DNA of 64,000 nt from Chitinophaga pinensis (lineage in GTDB: Bacteria > Bacteroidota > Bacteroidia > Chitinophagales > Chitinophagaceae). The notes below the pieces were generated by a model that was given only the letters and a program-made list of their open reading frames with translations, had not been told where the DNA came from and ran no database searches. Below, in pieces: positions 28,004 through 37,714 of the stretch; the first letter of the stretch is position 1; each line of letters starts with the position of its first letter. Position numbers and translations under genes: made by a program. Where the stretch lies: assembly GCA_945876095.1 (NCBI GenBank), contig CAMCMP010000018.1:1-64000 (forward strand). The letters run 5' to 3'.

Positions 28004-30484
28004 TTAAAGGGCATTATTTAAATATTCCTGCAATTCAGCCTCGGTTTTAATCAACACATCTCTAACTTTACTACCTTGATTTGGCCCTACTACACCGGCT
28101 GCTTCTAATTGGTCCATTAACCTTCCTGCTCGATTGTATCCAAGTTTCATTCGTCTTTGCAATAAAGAGGTACTCCCACTCTGGCTGGCAACAATTAATC
28201 GAGCGGCATCTTCAAAAAGAGAATCTTTGTCATTTAGATCAAAATCTTTTCCCTCCATTTCTTTTTCATCTACATATTCAGGCAATAAAAAAGCTTGGGT
28301 ATAACCGCGCTGACTTCCAATAAAATCAACAATTTTATCCACTTCAGGAGTATCTACAAAAGCACATTGTAAACGAACTAGCTCACCATTGTGACTAATC
28401 AACATATCTCCCTTGCCAATCAATTGTTCTGCTCCCCCTGCGTCTAATATTGTACGACTATCTATTTTACTACTTACCTTAAATGCAATTCTCGCAGGAA
28501 AGTTGGCCTTAATGGTACCTGTAATAATATTTACACTTGGCCGCTGGGTAGCAATAATTAAATGCACTCCTACTGCCCTAGCCAATTGAGCTAATCGGGC
28601 TATAGGCATTTCAACCTCTTTGCCTGCTGTCATTATCAAATCAGCAAATTCATCCACTACCAAAACAATGAATGGCAAAAATTGGTGACCTTTTTCAGGA
28701 CTCAATTTTCTTGCTACAAATTTCTCATTATATTCCCTAATATTTCTACAACCCGCCTCCTTTAAAAGATCGTATCGATTATCCATTTCAATACACAATG
28801 CATTCAGTGTATGGACTACCTTTTTAGTGTCTGTAATAATTGCATCCTCTTCACCGGGAAGCTTCGCTAAAAAGTGTTTTTCAATAGTTTTATAAATACT
28901 CAGTTCTACCTTTTTTGGATCTACCAAAACAAACTTAAGTTGGGAAGGGTGTTTTTTATATAACAATGAAACTAATATTGCATTAAGTCCTACAGATTTA
29001 CCTTGTCCAGTAGCACCTGCCATCAACAAATGAGGCATACTTGCTAGATCAACTATAAAATTTTCATTGTCTATTTTTTTACCAATGGCTATTGGAAGAG
29101 AAAAATTATTGTTTTGAAATTTATCAGAAGAAAGCAATGTGCGCATACTCACAATTGTTTTCTTAGTATTGGGCACTTCTATACCTATTGTACCTTTTCC
29201 AGGTATGGGGGCAATAATTCGAATTCCCAATGCTGCGAGACTGAGGGCTATATCATCTTCCAAATTTTTGATCCGAGAAATTCTAACGCCTGCAGCTGGA
29301 ATAATCTCGTACAAGGTAACTGTTGGACCAACTGTAGCAGTTATTTTTTGAATAGAAATATCGTAATTCTTTAGCGTTTCTAAAATCTGTGTTTTATTCT
29401 GCTCAAGTTCTTTAGGATCTTGTACAATTTTTTCACTACCATGAGCTTCCAATAAATCAAGCGTTGGATATTTATAATCTCTTAAATCTAATATTGGATC
29501 ATAGGGTGTACCAAGTGATGAATGTTTAGCTTTTGGAATTAATTGGTCATCAGCATCCAGCTTTTCTGGCACAGTTTTAATTTCTAGTTCTAGAGAAGGT
29601 ACCCCTTCTTTATTTTTAGATTGCTTTAATTCAATTGGCGGGTCAAAAATAATTGGTTGAGAATCTAAAGTTGTTTCTAATGGAGTATCTTTTTCAATAA
29701 TTTGAATGTCATGCTGAAGGGATGAATTGAATTGATCATCTATCAAAAGCATAGCTGCATCTGACTTTAAATAATTTCCCTTTACTTCGGGATCAAGTAA
29801 TTCACCATCTAAACCGCTATGAGCAGTTCCAATTATTTCATTTTCTCCCGGAGATCCTTTGTCTACCATTTTTTTTGACGGTAACGAAAAAACTGGATTA
29901 AAACGCCAAATAATATAACCCAACAAACTAACTGCCAATAATGCAATGGTTCCTACTTGGCCCAAACGCATATATAACCATTCCCTACTAGCATCTCCTG
30001 CAGAACCCCCGAAAGGAAATCTATTTCCATTCATTATTACAGAGGCTGCCACACTCAATAAAGGTAAACCCACTATAAGATATTTCAGATTTCTACGAAA
30101 TGAAAATACTTTTTTCTCGAAAAATAAATTAACACCCAACACAAGAAAAGTAGTACAAAAAAGATAAGAAGCAATCCCAAAACCATGACGAATAAAAATT
30201 TCCGACAAAAAAGCACCCAGTGTGCCTAACAAATTTTCTACTTTAATATCATTGGCCAGTAACATACGATAGCTAAACTTATCTTGATCTTCGGCCCATG
30301 TAAAAAGATAAGAAGAAAACGCAATAAACAGCATAAACGCAACTAACAAAAAGATTGCACCTATAATTTTATGGGTACGTTCATCTTTAAGTAACTGTTT
30401 AACAGCTACCTTTTCCTCGATATCAGATTTAAATGTCTCCTCAATAGGAATATCCGACTTAGTAGATTTAACTTTATTAGCCAT
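28004..30484 (-). CDS. ftsK: DNA translocase FtsK
   Basis: Septal DNA pump that clears chromosomes and triggers XerCD dimer resolution. The 826 residues show four transmembrane helices (about 38-62, 83-120, 132-150, 175-194), an acidic linker (to about 320), the RecA-like motor with Walker A GATGQGKS (490-497) and Walker B VLVVDEFADL (about 608-617), and the gamma winged-helix domain that reads orienting sequences (about 755-826). Its linker is short compared with E. coli. A -7 box ends 5 nt before the ATG. Confidence 0.97.
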   Translation of the reverse strand: MANKVKSTKSDIPIEETFKSDIEEKVAVKQLLKDERTHKIIGAIFLLVAFMLFIAFSSYLFTWAEDQDKFSYRMLLANDIKVENLLGTLGAFLSEIFIRHGFGIASYLFCTTFLVLGVNLFFEKKVFSFRRNLKYLIVGLPLLSVAASVIMNGNRFPFGGSAGDASREWLYMRLGQVGTIALLAVSLLGYIIWRFNPVFSLPSKKMVDKGSPGENEIIGTAHSGLDGELLDPEVKGNYLKSDAAMLLIDDQFNSSLQHDIQIIEKDTPLETTLDSQPIIFDPPIELKQSKNKEGVPSLELEIKTVPEKLDADDQLIPKAKHSSLGTPYDPILDLRDYKYPTLDLLEAHGSEKIVQDPKELEQNKTQILETLKNYDISIQKITATVGPTVTLYEIIPAAGVRISRIKNLEDDIALSLAALGIRIIAPIPGKGTIGIEVPNTKKTIVSMRTLLSSDKFQNNNFSLPIAIGKKIDNENFIVDLASMPHLLMAGATGQGKSVGLNAILVSLLYKKHPSQLKFVLVDPKKVELSIYKTIEKHFLAKLPGEEDAIITDTKKVVHTLNALCIEMDNRYDLLKEAGCRNIREYNEKFVARKLSPEKGHQFLPFIVLVVDEFADLIMTAGKEVEMPIARLAQLARAVGVHLIIATQRPSVNIITGTIKANFPARIAFKVSSKIDSRTILDAGGAEQLIGKGDMLISHNGELVRLQCAFVDTPEVDKIVDFIGSQRGYTQAFLLPEYVDEKEMEGKDFDLNDKDSLFEDAARLIVASQSGSTSLLQRRMKLGYNRAGRLMDQLEAAGVVGPNQGSKVRDVLIKTEAELQEYLNNAL

Positions 30485-30489
30485 TGTGA

Positions 30490-30497
30490 CAAAGATA
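30490..30497 (-). promoter_or_regulatory. ftsK -7 box, 5 nt before the start codon
   Basis: TATCTTTG on the minus strand, a perfect TAnnTTTG, separated from the ftsK ATG by TCACA only. A TTTG element lies about 16 nt upstream of the box, shorter than the 19-20 nt seen elsewhere in this window. Confidence 0.65.
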
Positions 30498-30566
30498 ATT
30501 AAAAACCATTACTCAAAAACCCTTCTATTTAGAATGGGGAAAGGTCATAAAATCCAATAATTGATG

Positions 30567-30574
30567 TAAGTTTG
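30567..30574 (+). promoter_or_regulatory. -7 box of the histidine kinase gene
   Basis: TAAGTTTG matches TAnnTTTG. It overlaps the first possible TTG start (30572), so that codon cannot be within the transcript; the next TTG at 30590 is 15 nt downstream of the box. Confidence 0.5.
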
Positions 30575-30589
30575 AAAAAAGAATCCGCT

Positions 30590-32473
30590 TTGAAAAAACT
30601 ATTATTCTGCAGTTTCTTATCTCTGTTTGCTTACGGCATATTTGCCCAGCCTCTTACTGACAGCAATGTTATTGACATCTCTAAAATAGACCAATTTCTA
30701 CTCATTGGTAAATATCAACTATTTATAGATAGTAGCGTTAGTTTACCAATGGAGACCATTTTGAATGAAAAATGGAATTCCAATTCCGATTTTAATCTTG
30801 AAAAAGATATACCTGACAGATGGACTACCAGTACTATTTATTTAAAATATTTTCTCGATAATAATAAGGATACATCCAAAAAAATATTCTTTTTAGCCGG
30901 TACCTATATCAAAAAAATAAAAATTTACAAATTGCTGATGAACAATAAATTCATACAGCTTAAGGACGAAAGTCGTAAAAACGGGTATCAACCTATACAA
31001 TTAAATGGTAGAGAAAAAGCAGAATTTATTGTAAAAATTAATTTCAGTAAAAAGTCAAAAAATAAATTAACGCCAACGTTTATTAATCCAGATTATCTCG
31101 AAAAATTTAAACTACTTAGGCACTACAACGGAAGTGGATACCCCGTTATTTCTTATATCACCTGTGGTGTATTAATTATGATAATGGGATATTGTTTGAG
31201 TAAAATGATTGGGAGCAGTAACAAAAAAACCTATTTATATTTTTTTTTATACTCAAGCACAATATTTACAACGATTTTGCTCAATACACTTTTCAAACGC
31301 CATGGTGGTGAATTCAGTAGTTTCTTTAATGAATATTTACAATTTGCTTTATTAGTAGTTGGCACTATTTTTTATATTGACTTTTCAAGAGAATTTCTTG
31401 AAACAAAAGTTAATCTCCCCTTAATCAATTCAATTCTTCAATTAGAAAAATATTTATTAATTGTCATTTTAATATCCTTCACATTCATAGTTTATTTTAC
31501 GAACTACTTCATGTTGCAGGAGGCGATTGAAGATGGTACAGAAATATACTTGACGTTCATTGCAGCATTATATATCAGTTTTAATTTTTTTAAACCTAGT
31601 ATATTAGTAAAATATATCGCCGCAGGTAATTTAATATTAGTTTTTTGCGCAATTATATCTTATTTAATACACTTTGATTTGCTACCTAAGATTGGAATTT
31701 TTGAAAATTCAATGTTATTTTTAGAAATAGGATACGTGGGTTTGTTAACATTATTTTTATTAGGAATTGCACACAAAGAAAGGAATTCATTAATAGCAAT
31801 GATAACAGAACAAGAAGCACTAAAAAAAGAATGGGAAAATAAAAATCTCGAAATTCAGATTGCACTTTTACAATCACAGCAGAATGAGCGAAATAGAATC
31901 AGTATGGAGATGCATGATGACCTAGGAGCTGGTATTACCACCATCAGATTATATAGCGAATTAGCAAAAAAAAGAATGGGGGAAAATGTAATCCCAGAGA
32001 TTGAAAAAATATCCTACTCAGCCAATGAATTAATCAACAATATGAATTCACTCATCTGGACGATGAGCACTGAAAATGATACTTTGCATAACATGATTGC
32101 CTATCTAAGAAGTTATGGGGTCGCCTATTTTGAAGACGCTGGAATCAACTGTCAAATCAACGTTGATGAAAATATACCTGACACTTCAGTAAATGGCGAA
32201 AAAAGAAGAAATCTTTTTTTAGCTATTAAGGAAATACTCAATAATATCATCAAGCACTCAAAAGCCACTGAAGTAATAGTAACTTTAAAAATAGAAAACA
32301 ATTATTTAGTTCTCAGTATCCATGATAATGGAGTTGGTATTGATACAGCGGATTTTAGAAAATCAGGGAATGGACTAAAAAATATAAAAAAGAGAATGGA
32401 ATATATGCAGCTTGAATTTAGTATTGAAAATAACAATGGTACGCTGGTGATTATTAAAAACAAATTAGATTAG
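30590..32473 (+). CDS. 7TM sensor histidine kinase (7TMR-DISM type, HisKA_3)
   Basis: Membrane sensor kinase of 627 residues from the TTG at 30590 (MKKLLFCSFLSLF..., signal peptide ending FAQ). An extracytoplasmic beta domain (about 25-180) resembles 7TMR-DISMED2; seven hydrophobic helices follow (about 185-395). The cytoplasmic part has a short coiled coil, the phospho-acceptor box MEMHDDLGAG (His about 442) and an HATPase with NNIIKHSKA, HDNGVGI and GNGLKNIKKRM. This NarL/LytS-like kinase class pairs with DNA-binding response regulators, but none is encoded next to it. No ATG start exists in frame. It overlaps the convergent DUF423 gene by 4 nt. Confidence 0.9.
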   Translation: MKKLLFCSFLSLFAYGIFAQPLTDSNVIDISKIDQFLLIGKYQLFIDSSVSLPMETILNEKWNSNSDFNLEKDIPDRWTTSTIYLKYFLDNNKDTSKKIFFLAGTYIKKIKIYKLLMNNKFIQLKDESRKNGYQPIQLNGREKAEFIVKINFSKKSKNKLTPTFINPDYLEKFKLLRHYNGSGYPVISYITCGVLIMIMGYCLSKMIGSSNKKTYLYFFLYSSTIFTTILLNTLFKRHGGEFSSFFNEYLQFALLVVGTIFYIDFSREFLETKVNLPLINSILQLEKYLLIVILISFTFIVYFTNYFMLQEAIEDGTEIYLTFIAALYISFNFFKPSILVKYIAAGNLILVFCAIISYLIHFDLLPKIGIFENSMLFLEIGYVGLLTLFLLGIAHKERNSLIAMITEQEALKKEWENKNLEIQIALLQSQQNERNRISMEMHDDLGAGITTIRLYSELAKKRMGENVIPEIEKISYSANELINNMNSLIWTMSTENDTLHNMIAYLRSYGVAYFEDAGINCQINVDENIPDTSVNGEKRRNLFLAIKEILNNIIKHSKATEVIVTLKIENNYLVLSIHDNGVGIDTADFRKSGNGLKNIKKRMEYMQLEFSIENNNGTLVIIKNKLD

Positions 32474-32856
32474 GCTTTCACTATTCCCACTGCCATCATA
32501 ATCCATCCTGCAATTAAACAAAGGCCTCCCAAAGGAGTGATCGCCCCTAGCCACTGAAATCCCTGCTTTCCCATCGCTTCTAATAAAGTCATCAGATAAA
32601 GTGAGCCACTGAATATCAAAATTCCAAAGCAAAATAAACGCCCAGACCAAACCAATTGGTTATTAGGAAATTCTTTTAGTAAAATACCTACTGCGATCAA
32701 CGCAAATACATGATAAAATTGATATCGAACAGCGGTTTCAAAAATTTCTAGGTACTTATCACTGAGGATTTTTTTCAAAGTATGAGCTCCAAAGGCGCCC
32801 AATGTAACAGCAAGCGCACCCAATAAAGCAGCAGTTTTAAGATAAAAATTTTGCAT
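32470..32856 (-). CDS. DUF423 family membrane protein
   Basis: A 128-residue protein with four transmembrane helices and the family's GALAVTLGAFGAHTLKK N-terminal motif (about 14-30), YHVFALIAVGIL and ITPLGGLCLIAGW. DUF423 (YgdD) proteins are widespread inner-membrane proteins of unknown role. Its last 4 nt overlap the end of the convergent histidine kinase gene. It is 9 nt downstream of aroK and probably co-transcribed with it. Confidence 0.9.
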   Translation of the reverse strand: MQNFYLKTAALLGALAVTLGAFGAHTLKKILSDKYLEIFETAVRYQFYHVFALIAVGILLKEFPNNQLVWSGRLFCFGILIFSGSLYLMTLLEAMGKQGFQWLGAITPLGGLCLIAGWIMMAVGIVKA

Positions 32857-32865
32857 AAAAATAAT

Positions 32866-33417
32866 TTATTGATGGATAGCTAAAGCAATTTTAGCAAAGG
32901 AATTTTCATCCAAGCTGTTCGATTCTACTTTTATTTGAGCCTGAGAATAAAACGGTTCCCGCTCCTTTAGTTTTTGTTCAATATAAAAAAGAAGCTCCCC
33001 TTCATTTAATTTTTTTAACAAAGGGCGTTTTTCTTTTTCTTCCATCACTCGATCCAATATTTCAACAGGCCTAGATCGGATGAAAATAGTTACTCCATGA
33101 TCATTCATCCATTTCATATTCTCAAAAAAACAAGGAGTCCCTCCCCCACAGGCTATTAAGAAATTTTTAAATTCACCACATTTTCTTAATACCTCCTTTT
33201 CTATTTTTCTAAAATAATCTTCCCCTTTGGTGTCAAAAATTTCGGCAATAGTAGTTTGTTCTGCTTTCTCGATCAACTCATCTAAATCAACAAATGTTAG
33301 CTTATTGGCAGCTGCCCATAATTTACCCCAATGAGATTTTCCAGTCCCCATAAATCCAATAAGAAAGTAATTTTTATCCAACAGTAAAGGCTTCGAAGTT
33401 GAATCAGAGTCACTCAT
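32866..33417 (-). CDS. aroK: shikimate kinase
   Basis: Phosphorylates shikimate in the aromatic amino acid pathway. The 183 residues have the P-loop GFMGTGKS (21-28), DLDELIE with the shikimate-binding Asp, the RKIE Arg, GGGTP (about 90-94) and the LID KRPLLKK. The stretch before residue 14 is poorly conserved in the family, so a slightly later start is possible. Followed closely by the DUF423 gene. Confidence 0.94.
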   Translation of the reverse strand: MSDSDSTSKPLLLDKNYFLIGFMGTGKSHWGKLWAAANKLTFVDLDELIEKAEQTTIAEIFDTKGEDYFRKIEKEVLRKCGEFKNFLIACGGGTPCFFENMKWMNDHGVTIFIRSRPVEILDRVMEEKEKRPLLKKLNEGELLFYIEQKLKEREPFYSQAQIKVESNSLDENSFAKIALAIHQ

Positions 33418-33507
33418 AACTAATAGCTTATTTGTGGAATGAAAAATTAAATTTTGTTTTGAATATACTATCTGAATTTTAATTTTTAATAGCGAAGATG
33501 AAGAAGG

Positions 33508-34146
33508 TTATTTCTTTTTATAGTCCCCTCTTTTCCATGCTTGAATAAACTCATTCCAAGCAAATGGATTAAAAATGTTCATTGGTGGAACCTGTCCTGT
33601 ATAATAAGATTTTACAGCTTGTTGGGTAAGATACCTACCAGCCGCTTCCCTTCCATCGATTGGTAAGGTTGCCATTAAAAGTCGTCTTCGACTCTCGTCG
33701 TTGTTTTTACGAGCTATTTCCAATTTGTCATCAGGAACAACTGTCTTAAGGAAATCCCTCTCAAATTGTTCCCTAGAAGGTCTAGACTTGATAATGGTTG
33801 CGGCTAAATAAACCGTATCATTTACCATTAGTTGTAACACACTGTATTGATTGCCTTCAATATCCTTGGGAACAGTAATTAATTTGGGCTTAAAACCTAT
33901 GCTTGAAAATTCTATTAGATCACCCTTCAAAACGACGATACTAAAAACACCCTGATTGTTAGTAACGGTACCCCTATTTTGACCTTTCACTACTACACTT
34001 ACTGAAGGTAAACCTTGCAGACTATCTGCTGTCATAACTACTCCATAAAGTTGCACCACAGAGTCTTTGAAGGTCTCAAACTGTGCTTTAGAAGTAATAG
34101 GCAAAAGACAAGTTGCAATAAAAAATAAAGATATAATTTTGTTCAT
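33508..34146 (-). CDS. secreted carboxypeptidase-like regulatory domain protein
   Basis: A 212-residue exported protein: signal peptide (1-21), then a CarboxypepD_reg-like beta sandwich (about 30-115) with LQGLPSVSVVVKGQNRGTVT, NNQGVFSIVVLKGD and EFSSIGFKPK. The C-terminal region (about 120-212) is helical and polar with no recognised domain. In Bacteroidota such domains often precede TonB-dependent barrels, but here the domain stands alone with no barrel. Function unknown. Upstream of aroK on the same strand. Confidence 0.85.
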   Translation of the reverse strand: MNKIISLFFIATCLLPITSKAQFETFKDSVVQLYGVVMTADSLQGLPSVSVVVKGQNRGTVTNNQGVFSIVVLKGDLIEFSSIGFKPKLITVPKDIEGNQYSVLQLMVNDTVYLAATIIKSRPSREQFERDFLKTVVPDDKLEIARKNNDESRRRLLMATLPIDGREAAGRYLTQQAVKSYYTGQVPPMNIFNPFAWNEFIQAWKRGDYKKK

Positions 34147-34473
34147 TTTCTATTTACTTAGAGGCTGCTCAAAGCTAAACCTATAGTTATTTCATAAAAT
34201 ATATAAAGCTTGTAAAGAAATTAAGCAATTATCCCCTTACTCATTGGTAATTATCATTAAAAAATCATTCTTCAATTATTTTGTGATCCTTAATCAGAGA
34301 TACTGATTTCCAACTATTCATAAGTACGGTTAAAAAAACGTTGTTATAAGCAGTTAAAGTTATAATATATTGCTGAGTATCCAAAATAACAACATTCTAC
34401 AATTAATAAACAAAGTAAAGTCTTCATTGATTAATTTTACAAATAAAATAGCATTTTAACAAATAATTGAACG
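34147..34473. other. intergenic region upstream of mrp
   Basis: AT-rich stretch of 327 bases between divergent genes. I see no coding frame, no perfect TAnnTTTG box near either start and no strong hairpin; TAATTTTA at about 34434 is a near match to a -7 box on the plus strand. Confidence 0.5.
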
Positions 34474-35565
34474 ATGACAAACGAAGACATCCTTAGAGCG
34501 CTCAGTAATGTACAGGAACCGGATTTGGGAAAAGATCTAGTTACACTCAATATGATTAAAGACATCGCAATTGAAGGGAAAAAAGTTTCCTTCACTGTGG
34601 TGCTCACAACCCCAGCATGTCCCTTAAAAGACATGATAATGAACGCCTGCATCAATGCCGTAAAAATATTAGTAGACAAAGAGGCGCTGGTTACTGTGAA
34701 CTTTACCAGCAATACTAGCAGTAATAGAAAGGATGCTAAATCAATTTTAGGAGGAGTAAAAAACATTATTGCGGTGGTTAGTGGCAAGGGAGGGGTGGGA
34801 AAAAGTACTATTTCAAGTAATCTAGCCATTGCATTATCAAAAGGAGGCGCAAAGGTTGGTCTGATGGATGCTGATATTTACGGGCCTAGCCAACATATTA
34901 TGTTTGGTGTTAGAGGCGAACGTCCTATGATGACTGAAGTAGATGGAAAAGGATTAATAGAGCCTATTGAAAAATTTGGAATTAAAATGATGAGTATCGG
35001 ACTACTGATAGACGAAAAACAGGCGGTAGTGTGGCGGGGACCAATGGTTAGCAGCGCTATCAAGCAGTTTGTGAGCGACGTAAACTGGGGGGAACTAGAC
35101 TATCTGGTAATCGATATGCCTCCTGGAACAGGAGATATTCACTTAACCATCGTTCAAAATGTACCCGTTACAGGAGTAATTGTAGTTACAACACCACAAT
35201 TGGTTGCATTGGCTGATGCAAAAAAAGGAATTGCAATGTTTGGACAAGCCCAATTAAAAGTACCAGTAATTGGACTAGTAGAAAATATGAGCTACTTCAC
35301 GCCCGCTGAATTACCTGAAAACCAATATTTTATTTTTGGAAAAAATGGAGGGAAAAATTTGGCAGAAGAATTCGATATACCCTTTTTAGGACAAATACCT
35401 ATTGTACAATCTATTCGAGAAGGTGGAGATAGCGGTATCCCCATTATGGCAAGTGACGATGAAATCACTAAAAAATCATTCCTAGACTTTGCTGGTAATG
35501 CCGCAAGAGGAATTGCTATGAGAAATGCAAATATGGCTCCTACAGAAATTCAAGAAGTAAAATAA
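34474..35565 (+). CDS. Mrp/NBP35 family iron-sulfur carrier ATPase
   Basis: P-loop ATPase of 363 residues that carries or assembles Fe-S clusters (ApbC/Mrp family). An N-terminal MIP18/DUF59 domain (about 1-80) contains PACPLKD; the deviant Walker A is SGKGGVGKS (103-111), followed by DADIYGPSQ and DMPPGTGD. The usual CxxC after ENMSYF is absent: the sequence continues TPAELPENQYF. This variant is, as far as I recall, common in Bacteroidota, so cluster binding may use other residues such as Cys49 or Cys59. Confidence 0.94.
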   Translation: MTNEDILRALSNVQEPDLGKDLVTLNMIKDIAIEGKKVSFTVVLTTPACPLKDMIMNACINAVKILVDKEALVTVNFTSNTSSNRKDAKSILGGVKNIIAVVSGKGGVGKSTISSNLAIALSKGGAKVGLMDADIYGPSQHIMFGVRGERPMMTEVDGKGLIEPIEKFGIKMMSIGLLIDEKQAVVWRGPMVSSAIKQFVSDVNWGELDYLVIDMPPGTGDIHLTIVQNVPVTGVIVVTTPQLVALADAKKGIAMFGQAQLKVPVIGLVENMSYFTPAELPENQYFIFGKNGGKNLAEEFDIPFLGQIPIVQSIREGGDSGIPIMASDDEITKKSFLDFAGNAARGIAMRNANMAPTEIQEVK

Positions 35566-35697
35566 ATGGCTATACTTTAGTTCTTAAAATAGTTCATAGT
35601 TAGAAATATAAAATTGAACTGATATTTACTTTAATCCTATTGATAGATATTTTGACTCTAAACAAAATATGTATCAAGTAATATTGGAATATTTGCA

Positions 35698-35730
35698 TTG
35701 TAAAAATTAATCTTTTACCAATTAACTTTG
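35698..35730 (+). promoter_or_regulatory. pyrF promoter, probably giving a leaderless mRNA
   Basis: TAACTTTG (35723-35730) is a perfect -7 box ending 4 nt before the pyrF ATG. A TTG lies at 35698-35700, 22 nt upstream, slightly longer than the usual spacer. Confidence 0.7.
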
Positions 35731-35734
35731 CTCT

Positions 35735-36574
35735 ATGACAAGGCAACAACTGATCCAACAAATTCAATATAAAAAATCCTACCTCTGTGTAGGATTGGAT
35801 ACTGACCTTACTAAAATTCCCAAACATCTTCAATCTCATCCAGATGCAATTTTTGAATTCAATAAACAAATAATTGACGCCACCCAAGATCTTTGTGTCA
35901 GTTATAAAATTAATACCGCTTTTTATGAAGCCATGGGACTAAAGGGATGGGAGGCGATGCAAAAAACAGTTGACTATATCCCTTCCGAACAATTTACCAT
36001 TGCAGACGCTAAGCGGGGAGATATTGGAAACACTTCTACTCAATATGCCAGGGCTTTTTTTGAAGCAATGAATTTTGATGCCATTACTGTTGCACCCTAC
36101 ATGGGAGAGGATAGCGTAAGACCATTTTTAGAATATGAAAACAAATGGACCATTGTATTAGGATTAACCAGCAACAAAGGTTCAGATGATTTCCAACAAT
36201 TAATTTTAAACGATTCCTTATTGGAAAATTCTAAACCAATTGCATTGTACCAAAGAGTAATAGAAAAAATTGCTAGATGGGGAACACCTGATAATTTAAT
36301 GTTCGTAACAGGGGCTACCAAGGCTTCAGACTTTGAAGGAATAAGAAGTATTATTCCCAATAATTTCTTATTAGTTCCTGGAGTTGGTGCTCAAGGAGGA
36401 AGTTTGAAAGATGTTTCAAAATATGGATTGAATAAAGATTGTGGCCTACTCGTCAATGCAAGTCGTGCCATCATCTATGCCAGTGAAAAAGAGGATTTTG
36501 CTGAGAAAGCGAGATTGGTTGCCAAAGAATATCAACAGGAAATGAATGGATATTTAATGGATAATTCTATTTAA
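35735..36574 (+). CDS. pyrF: orotidine-5'-phosphate decarboxylase
   Basis: Last step of UMP synthesis. The 279 residues match the long, type 2 form of the enzyme. The catalytic Asp-Lys-Asp array is in [12 protein letters not shown] (Asp91, Lys93, Asp96), with [11 protein letters not shown] near the N terminus and [12 protein letters not shown] binding phosphate near the C terminus. It is a single gene, separate from other pyr genes, with its own promoter directly at the start codon. Confidence 0.96.
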   Translation: MTRQQLIQQIQYKKSYLCVGLDTDLTKIPKHLQSHPDAIFEFNKQIIDATQDLCVSYKINTAFYEAMGLKGWEAMQKTVDYIPSEQFTIADAKRGDIGNTSTQYARAFFEAMNFDAITVAPYMGEDSVRPFLEYENKWTIVLGLTSNKGSDDFQQLILNDSLLENSKPIALYQRVIEKIARWGTPDNLMFVTGATKASDFEGIRSIIPNNFLLVPGVGAQGGSLKDVSKYGLNKDCGLLVNASRAIIYASEKEDFAEKARLVAKEYQQEMNGYLMDNSI

Positions 36575-36721
36575 AAAAATAAGCATACTCGATTCGGAGT
36601 TTTAAATATTCAAAATAAGTTCTTTTCTTATGAATAACTAAATCATCTCCAAATGGAATATATTTTGAGAACTCTTTGTAGAATTATTAACAAACTAGAT
36701 GCCTTAATTATCCGTTGAAAA

Positions 36722-37066
36722 TTAGGGCTGAATTTGATCCTTTGCCTCTGCCATTTTAGTTTTTATCTGTCCTGTGATAATATGCCAAAACATTACAAAG
36801 TCGCTACCCAAGCTATAAAGTGGATAGGTAAAAGTAGCTGGTCGATTCTTCTCTATAAAAAAATGCCCTATCCATGCAAAACCATAGCCACAAAAAGGGA
36901 TTGCAATAATGAATTGCCATTTTTTAAAAATAATTCCAGCAATTAAAAATCCAATAATTAAAGCGGTTCCAATAAAATGTAAGAATCGATTTTTTGCATC
37001 GCTATGCTCTGTAAGATAATAAGGATAAAAACTCCAAAAACTAGTGTATTTTTTTTCTGTTCCCAT
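36722..37066 (-). CDS. DUF962 (Mpo1-like) membrane protein
   Basis: A 114-residue protein with four hydrophobic helices and the DUF962 pattern SFYPYYLTEHSDAKNRFLH (about 12-30), GYGFAWIGHFFIEKNRPATF (about 60-79) and LGSDFVMF. The yeast member Mpo1 is an Fe(II)-dependent dioxygenase in fatty-acid alpha-oxidation, and the His residues thought to bind iron are present here (His20, His30, His68). The bacterial role is not established. A TATTTTTG -7 box lies at 37091-37098 on the minus strand. Confidence 0.88.
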   Translation of the reverse strand: MGTEKKYTSFWSFYPYYLTEHSDAKNRFLHFIGTALIIGFLIAGIIFKKWQFIIAIPFCGYGFAWIGHFFIEKNRPATFTYPLYSLGSDFVMFWHIITGQIKTKMAEAKDQIQP

Positions 37067-37105
37067 TTAAAATATATTTTAAAAAAATTACAAAAATACA
37101 ATTTA

Positions 37106-37714
37106 TCAGACAAGTTTTTTTATTTCCACATTATGCAATTCTTTAAGACGATACAACAGTTCCGTTAGACGACTTTTGGGAATACCAGTTGTAATGTTAC
37201 AAAATAATTGCATTTCCTGAGTTAAGATAGTACAATTACACTGTTTTAAAACCGTCATCACCTCATTAATCAATGTATAGTTAAAATGTATAATATAGCT
37301 TTCTTCAATTTGCTTTTTAACAATCGGAGTAAGTTGTAAAACTAAACTGGTTACAGTTTTGTATGCATTGATCAATCCAGGTACACCCAATAAACTTCCT
37401 CCAAAATAACGTACTACAATTACAGAAGTATTGGTTAGTTCCTTACTATCAATTTGACCTAAAATTGGCTTACCTGCAGATCCAGCAGGTTCTCCGTCAT
37501 CACTTACCCTAAAAGTATTTCCATCTGTCCCAATCCGATAAGCAAAACAGTGATGGGCTGCTTTAGGATGATCTTTCTTTAAATGATGAAGCCATTTTTT
37601 AAAATCTTCTACTTTCAAAATAGGATGAGCGAAAGCTAAAAATTTACTTCCTCTATCCTTGTATTCTGCTACAGCAGGTTGATCAATTGTTTTATAAGAT
37701 TCTGCTTCACTCAT
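37106..37714 (-). CDS. yigZ: YigZ/IMPACT family protein
   Basis: I use the ATG at 37714 (MSEAESYKTI..., 202 residues); the longer frame to 37759 adds a hydrophobic 15-residue stretch not found in the family. The N-terminal UPF0029 domain has RGSKFLAFAHPI, HHCFAYRIG, VSDDGEPAGSAGKPILGQI and VVRYFGGSLLG (about 90-100). IMPACT relatives act on translation regulators in eukaryotes; the bacterial function is unclear. The C-terminal half has the ferredoxin-like DUF1949 region. Confidence 0.92.
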   Translation of the reverse strand: MSEAESYKTIDQPAVAEYKDRGSKFLAFAHPILKVEDFKKWLHHLKKDHPKAAHHCFAYRIGTDGNTFRVSDDGEPAGSAGKPILGQIDSKELTNTSVIVVRYFGGSLLGVPGLINAYKTVTSLVLQLTPIVKKQIEESYIIHFNYTLINEVMTVLKQCNCTILTQEMQLFCNITTGIPKSRLTELLYRLKELHNVEIKKLV

